From positions 1-42,978 of the forward strand of contig JAHXIV010000023.1 of assembly GCA_025655455.1 (NCBI GenBank): DNA of 42,978 bases, given 5' to 3'. Positions 38,764 to 42,978 of the stretch are shown here, piece by piece. The stretch's first letter is position 1. Every line of letters begins with the position of its first letter. Origin of the DNA: a gamma proteobacterium symbiont of Taylorina sp. Lineage in GTDB: Bacteria; Pseudomonadota; Gammaproteobacteria; GRL18. The translations under genes were made by a program, and so were the position numbers. The notes under the pieces were generated by a model. It was not told the DNA's origin. It made no database searches and worked only from the letters and a program-made list of their open reading frames with translations.

Positions 38764-39114
38764 AAATATATTTTCTGGTTAGAAACGCAAAACAATGGTA
38801 AGCAATGGCATACTTTAATATATGGTCTGTATGAAACTAAAATAGAGGCCAGCAATGCCTATAGTCAATTACCCGATTCGCTCAAGTTTAACAATCCCTG
38901 GATTAAAAAAGTAGACTCAGTAATCGATGATGTCGCTTATAACGATGAAATGCTGCAATGGCTGGAATTGTTTAATGACTTTCCCCGGTGAACAGTTTAC
39001 TACGGTGGGTCAAACGGTGGAGTCAAAAGGTTTGATGAAAGCAAAATCTCCGCTGATCCGGGCATCAAAGGTTCAGTAGAGTTCTGGTATCCTCCACTAT
39101 TCAATCAGGAGTAG
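38764..39114 (+). pseudogene. SPOR-domain protein, C-terminal remnant
   Basis: One plus-strand frame reads FWLETQNNGKQWHTLIYGLY, then ETKIEASNAYSQLP and NPWIKKVDSV. This is a SPOR domain: W-x-x-L-I-Y-G-L-Y, alternating A residues, PWI-K---SV. An in-frame TGA at 38989-38991 interrupts it; the same frame then continues to TAG at 39112-39114 (YYGGSNGGVKRF ... EFWYPPLFNQE). No start is present and upstream is stopped. SPOR proteins bind denuded peptidoglycan at the division site. Positions 38706-38763 upstream hold nothing recognisable. Confidence 0.65.
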
Positions 39115-39116
39115 TA

Positions 39117-41249
39117 TCATTTATTCGCTTCAATCTTTTCCAGTTCCCAAATGAGCTGCGTAACACCTGCTACTAATTTCAGTTTTACATTCCAGTATTT
39201 ATTATCAAAAAAGATAGCCGGTATATGAATTCCAAAACTGACTTCTGATAATATAGCATCCACCTTGTCAGTTTCAGAGGCTAATCCAATTGATCTATCT
39301 AATAAAGAAAAATATACGTGATTGGGAGGAGAGTCAATTAATTGTAATATAGCCCTGAAATTTTGTCCCTTAAAACTGATATTAGTCATATTTAACTGTA
39401 CACGATTATTTTCCAGTGTGACACTGGCTCCAGATGATTGGCTATGGCTGACCGCAAGTTTTAAAGTTGCTGGAAGGGAAACAAAGGCACTTTTATCATT
39501 AGCTCTGGCATAAATGACCACCAGATAAACACCGTTTTGATCAAGGCCGCTCAATTGAGCCTGATAAGTAGATTTGTCGGCATTATATGTCAATTCAAAT
39601 TCCGGAAGTGCGACTATAGCCGTTGTTCCCTGTGCCGCTGTTGGCGAAACAATCGTCGCCCAGACCTTATCAATTTTATCAACTGAGAGATCAACTTTGG
39701 CTTCAATAGTAACTGTTTGTCTGTCCTGAACAATGGCATTACCGCTATTACTTATAATCTGTGGTAAAGCAGCGGCAGTAACAAATGGGTTCCCTAGATA
39801 ACTCAGGCTAGCCAAGGCACCATCACTATGTGAATTCCAGACACCATCTCCATCGTCATCCATTTGTGGATTTTGTACATTGTTCGTAGCACTGCGAATA
39901 CCAATTTGACTGGAACGAAAGACATCACGAATACTTTTTCCTTTTAAAATATGAGTCCAGAAAAAATTGGAAAAGGATAAATCCCCATGCGCACCAAAGT
40001 AAGCCAGCTCATCCTTGGCTGAACTAAAAATCAAAATACGCTGCTGCCCCGTTGTTGCTTTTAAGCCCTGCATAAACGAGCCGGAAAAGCATGCATCATA
40101 AATTAGAATCACTTTGACGCCGGTGGCTGCCTGTAATTCATCCAGCCAACTGTCTAATGTCGCTGAATTAATAGTACTGGATGTTTGATTATTTGATTTA
40201 CTGATAAAAAATGTATCTTCCAGACCATGATCCAGCATATAAATGATCAGTGGAATATTTTTTGTAACAGATGCTTTTGCCCATGAAGTAATGCTCTCAT
40301 ATATATTCTCCCGTGTGGGTGCTGAGAGAATATCATTCATCGAGCCGTCTTTATCAACATCCTGTTCTGTCTGGGCATTGAAATAACGAATATTGTCTTT
40401 ATTAATCCCCTTATATAACAAAGACCGATAGGCAAAGTGACCCGTGTTATTGATAGCAGTCCATAATGGATCCTGAATGTCTCCGCCGCCGGCGATAATA
40501 ATGGCACGCGCCTGTTCTTCTGACTCAACCGCTGTAGCTGACAGGAGATAATCTCTATTAGCTGATAAATTATCAATGTTAACTGATGATGGCTCTATGC
40601 TATAGCCCTGCTTTTTAAAAGTGGCCGTTCCTGATATTCCAACAACAGCTGAAAAGGAAGCATAACCCTGAGCACCACTATTAGCACTTATGTTTTGTTG
40701 ATCCTGGGTATTACTTTTAAATTCAACAGTCACATCTTTAAGCGGTATTCCATCCTTTGTTAATATTTGAAATTGTACGGCTGAAACTGTCTTTCTGCCG
40801 CTTATCTGAGCACCAATTTCACAGGATTCATAATCATCAGACCAGACATAATAGCTCTGCCCGGTAAAATTGATCTGCTGGCTATCGAGAGTTAGTGAAA
40901 AAGTTGTTTGTCCTGTACCACCGGATTCAGGAACAGTAAGGTTAAAATCAGCGGTACTTCCCTGAACTGTTCCAGTATAAGTGATACCATCATAAGCAAT
41001 AGTCTTGATCTGGGTAGAAGAAACAAAGTCAAAGAATCCTGAATATTCATAGCGCGCCGGATCATCCTGAGAACAAGTATTATAAGATTCAATCAAAGTG
41101 ATATTCCAATCCCCATAAAAACGAAAAGAAGGATCATCCGCAGTATAGGCAAAAACATAAGAAGAAAACAGCAGAAGAGCTGAATTGATTAATGTAGAAA
41201 TTGATAGATAAAATATATTATATTTGCAAAGTCTCTTATGATAAAACAT
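39117..41249 (-). CDS. Secreted caspase-like (clan CD, C13-type) protein
   Basis: 710 residues with an N-terminal hydrophobic export segment. The first 230 residues form beta-rich lipocalin/Ig-like modules, with ILTKDGIPLKDVTVEFKS at about 170-190. The peptidase region follows: a conserved hydrophobic strand IPLIIYMLDHGLED with His341, and VKVILIYDACFSGSFM with Cys387, the His-Gly and Cys dyad of clan CD. An acidic DDDGDGVWNSHSDG after it could bind calcium. The C-terminal third is Ig-like. Bacterial relatives are exported proteases often linked to sorting or degradation, but the substrate here is unknown. AAGGGG precedes the ATG. Confidence 0.85.
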   Translation of the reverse strand: MFYHKRLCKYNIFYLSISTLINSALLLFSSYVFAYTADDPSFRFYGDWNITLIESYNTCSQDDPARYEYSGFFDFVSSTQIKTIAYDGITYTGTVQGSTADFNLTVPESGGTGQTTFSLTLDSQQINFTGQSYYVWSDDYESCEIGAQISGRKTVSAVQFQILTKDGIPLKDVTVEFKSNTQDQQNISANSGAQGYASFSAVVGISGTATFKKQGYSIEPSSVNIDNLSANRDYLLSATAVESEEQARAIIIAGGGDIQDPLWTAINNTGHFAYRSLLYKGINKDNIRYFNAQTEQDVDKDGSMNDILSAPTRENIYESITSWAKASVTKNIPLIIYMLDHGLEDTFFISKSNNQTSSTINSATLDSWLDELQAATGVKVILIYDACFSGSFMQGLKATTGQQRILIFSSAKDELAYFGAHGDLSFSNFFWTHILKGKSIRDVFRSSQIGIRSATNNVQNPQMDDDGDGVWNSHSDGALASLSYLGNPFVTAAALPQIISNSGNAIVQDRQTVTIEAKVDLSVDKIDKVWATIVSPTAAQGTTAIVALPEFELTYNADKSTYQAQLSGLDQNGVYLVVIYARANDKSAFVSLPATLKLAVSHSQSSGASVTLENNRVQLNMTNISFKGQNFRAILQLIDSPPNHVYFSLLDRSIGLASETDKVDAILSEVSFGIHIPAIFFDNKYWNVKLKLVAGVTQLIWELEKIEANK

Positions 41250-41283
41250 AAAACCCCTTAAAACGACTACAGATTGAAGATCT

Positions 41284-41301
41284 CACTTTAAATTCAAAGT
41301 G
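41284..41301. other. Dyad upstream of the caspase-like gene
   Basis: CACTTT-AAATTC-AAAGTG is a perfect 18-base dyad 35 bases upstream of the minus-strand ATG at 41249. It could be an operator or chance. Confidence 0.3.
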
Positions 41302-41350
41302 TTAGTCTGTCAATATCTAATAATGATTGCATCCTGATCAAGCAATCCTC

Positions 41351-41383
41351 AAAATAAAAACCGCCCCAAAGGCTGTCCCGGGA
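41351..41383 (-). terminator. GC-rich stretch followed by T tract after the repeat-protein gene
   Basis: On the minus strand CCCGGGACAGCCTTTGGGGC runs into GGTTTTTATTTT just after the stop of the 41388 gene. The stem is imperfect (CCG/CGG, GCC/GGC), but placement and the T tract fit an intrinsic terminator. Confidence 0.4.
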
Positions 41384-41387
41384 ATGC

Positions 41388-42695
41388 CTACTCTAAATGA
41401 TAAAGTACTTGTTGTTCTCCATTAGGATAAGTGATTTGAAAATCATCCATACCATCATTATTCAAATCCTGACGTGCTGATATTTTTACTTCTCCAATTC
41501 TATTATTTGTTGGCACAACAATATAATCAACAATAAAACGATAGACCTTTTTTGCTATATTAATACTAATATAGCCTTGTGAATTGATACTAACTTCACC
41601 AAATGAACCAAGATAGTGTTTTAGTCGATCCCAGTCAACAGGAGTCGGGTAAAATGTTTGTTTATAATAAGAACCATTTTTTGTAAAATAATGATTAATA
41701 ATAAAGAGATTATTATTGTCAATACTTATATGTATACCGCTATTTCGACTGGAAGGTGCTATTTTTTGACTGACATAGTCTGCTCTGCTCGCCACAAACC
41801 GTGGAGTTTCTATTTCCGTATCTGTCAGAGGCATTATTTTTAACATGCCATGATCATATTGTTTAGTATATAAATCAATTTTCCCCAGTGATTCCTGAAA
41901 CTGACTAAGCGCAGCAGGTTCAGATAACATAGTAATTTGTGTTCCCTGTTCACTGACCATATCGATAACACCATCACTATTAATACTAATACCCGGTGAA
42001 ATTGAATTAGTATCTACAGTTTGAACTTGTATAGGGCGTATATAGAAATAAAAATTCCCAATACTTAGAGACAGATTTCCAGTATTTGTTTCTTGCGTAA
42101 AAAAGAAATTATTCTCGCCATTGATTTCACTGGTATTTTGTAATTCATTTAAAAATCCACTTTCAAGCATTTCAATTGCAGGTAAGACAGCGCTGCTAAT
42201 TATGGCAACATGCTGAAGTTTATAAAGTGAAGAGTGCTGATTAAAATGTATCCAGCCAATATTTTCTCCCCAGGCATAGCCATCAAAGTCACCTGTTTCC
42301 TTATCAATAACTACCTGACTATGCTCAGGATTAAAGTTTATCCAGCCCGCATTCTCTGCCCACGCATAACCCGATAGATTACCTTGACCATCATTATTAA
42401 CTCCATAAGTCGCTGCAGAATCATTAGTATAACGATGAGTTGATCCCTCTGTATATGTGCCAAGGCGGATCCAGCCAATATTTTCAGCCCATATATAACC
42501 CTCCAGGTGATCATCATAAACACTCACTTGCTGATGTTTAGACTTAAAGTTTAACCAACCGGAAGTTTCTGACCAGGTATAAGCATAAAAGTCTGATATA
42601 TCAGCCGCATATATTAGTGAAGAAGCATTCAATAAGCAGACTAATGTCAGGATAAATCCCTGCTTGATAAGAGTGTTTTTATTATTATTTATCAT
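41388..42695 (-). CDS. Secreted protein with WSENxGWxxF-type repeats
   Basis: About 435 residues from the ATG at 42695; a TTG at 42704 (overlapping the upstream stop) is less likely. A signal peptide (to about 30) is followed by four copies of a repeat with the pattern Y-x-W-x-E-x-x-GWI, for example AYTWSETSGWLNF, GYIWAENIGWIRL, GYAWAENAGWINF and GYAWGENIGWIHF. Such repeats occur in secreted or surface-layer proteins of Gammaproteobacteria and are thought to be structural. The second half is beta-rich, and LNNDGMDDFQITYPNG near the end is a calcium-loop-like DxNxDG. Function unknown. It lies five bases after the stop of the gene upstream (42701), likely one operon. Confidence 0.8.
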   Translation of the reverse strand: MINNNKNTLIKQGFILTLVCLLNASSLIYAADISDFYAYTWSETSGWLNFKSKHQQVSVYDDHLEGYIWAENIGWIRLGTYTEGSTHRYTNDSAATYGVNNDGQGNLSGYAWAENAGWINFNPEHSQVVIDKETGDFDGYAWGENIGWIHFNQHSSLYKLQHVAIISSAVLPAIEMLESGFLNELQNTSEINGENNFFFTQETNTGNLSLSIGNFYFYIRPIQVQTVDTNSISPGISINSDGVIDMVSEQGTQITMLSEPAALSQFQESLGKIDLYTKQYDHGMLKIMPLTDTEIETPRFVASRADYVSQKIAPSSRNSGIHISIDNNNLFIINHYFTKNGSYYKQTFYPTPVDWDRLKHYLGSFGEVSINSQGYISINIAKKVYRFIVDYIVVPTNNRIGEVKISARQDLNNDGMDDFQITYPNGEQQVLYHLE

Positions 42696-42700
42696 ATTTT

Positions 42701-42978
42701 TCAATTACAGCTTGCACTGCCTGCCACACCAAAGATTGTTTTACCAGTACAAATATTAGCTTGTATTAAGTTTGTATCACTTGCTGTTGCTGTTTTAGTA
42801 GCGGAATATAAGCCATCAGGTATATCTATAATAAGTTGACCATCAGTACCAGACACATTATTGCCCGCAGCAATTGTTCCTATAATTTCTATACCATCTA
42901 CCCAGGCTTTTTTCCCACTTTCGATATTTTCTGCAATAGCATCTCCACTACTGGTATCAACCACATTATCATTCCCTG
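42701..42978 (-). CDS. Secreted repeat protein, 3' part (truncated by window)
   Basis: The frame is open to the window edge, so the true start lies beyond it. The visible part reads NVVDTSSGDAIAENIESGKK and AWVDGIEIIGTIAAG, a motif (DTSSGDA--ENI-SGKKAWVDG-EI-GT) found in tail-fibre-like and Legionella/Shewanella-type surface proteins. C-terminal ICTGKTIFGVAGSASCN has a paired cysteine. It precedes the WxENxGW protein gene by five bases. Confidence 0.7.
   Translation of the reverse strand, partial: GNDNVVDTSSGDAIAENIESGKKAWVDGIEIIGTIAAGNNVSGTDGQLIIDIPDGLYSATKTATASDTNLIQANICTGKTIFGVAGSASCN

Overview
The window looks like the chromosome of an AT-rich gammaproteobacterium able to oxidise sulfide. 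The housekeeping genes (mpl-ubiX, lysS, frameshifted prfB, serS-recJ type, rarA, yejK, spoT, leuCD) are of gammaproteobacterial type. A sulfide:quinone oxidoreductase keeps all three redox cysteines. No rRNA, tRNA or CRISPR array was seen, and the taxonomic call is inference from gene content only.

Layout. (1) 1-3.13 kb is a graveyard of mobile DNA: a 118-bp copy of the 3' part of the leuA-like gene fused to a decayed IS630 transposase, a 141-bp direct repeat present twice, a 129-bp MITE-like element with perfect 18-bp terminal inverted repeats, and the 3' end of a group II intron (maturase tail plus domain V). Among them sit an orphan HEPN-type protein and a complete RelE/ParE-type toxin-antitoxin pair. 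(2) 3.1-10.7 kb holds one 2353-residue secreted Rhs/YD-repeat protein with a distinct C-terminal tip carrying a His...Cys pair, and a small membrane-anchored protein directly downstream that may be its immunity partner. (3) 11.0-15.4 kb: a DUF1499 remnant, a DUF2148 protein and a leuC-leuD-leuA-like operon. (4) 15.5-16.4 kb: a small membrane protein and an orphan ParD-like antitoxin. (5) 16.4-26.8 kb is a mostly minus-strand housekeeping block: membrane protein-mpl-ubiX, lysS, prfB, a chemotaxis-associated-looking gene on the plus strand, an outer-membrane-protein remnant, a recJ-like gene, serS, and a DUF190-crcB fluoride pair. (6) 26.8-35.8 kb: a chemoreceptor with a candidate sigma-28 promoter, rarA, yejK, sqr (plus strand), and spoT with a small membrane-protein gene. 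(7) 36-43 kb: a PhnD-PAS-GGDEF sensor, a SPOR-domain remnant, a secreted caspase-like (clan CD) protein, and a pair of secreted repeat proteins running off the window.

Points that stand out: a short palindromic repeat family (core GAGTCAAATG) lies inside the coding sequences of ubiX and mpl, adding an internal segment to UbiX and a C-terminal tail to Mpl. UbiX appears to start at a TTG that overlaps the mpl stop and has a strong ribosome-binding site. The RecJ-like protein has Asp-Cys-Gly where RecJ usually has Asp-Asn-Gly. The Rhs tip and its neighbour are the best candidate for an undescribed effector/immunity pair. At least six remnants of degraded genes or elements show active gene decay in this genome.
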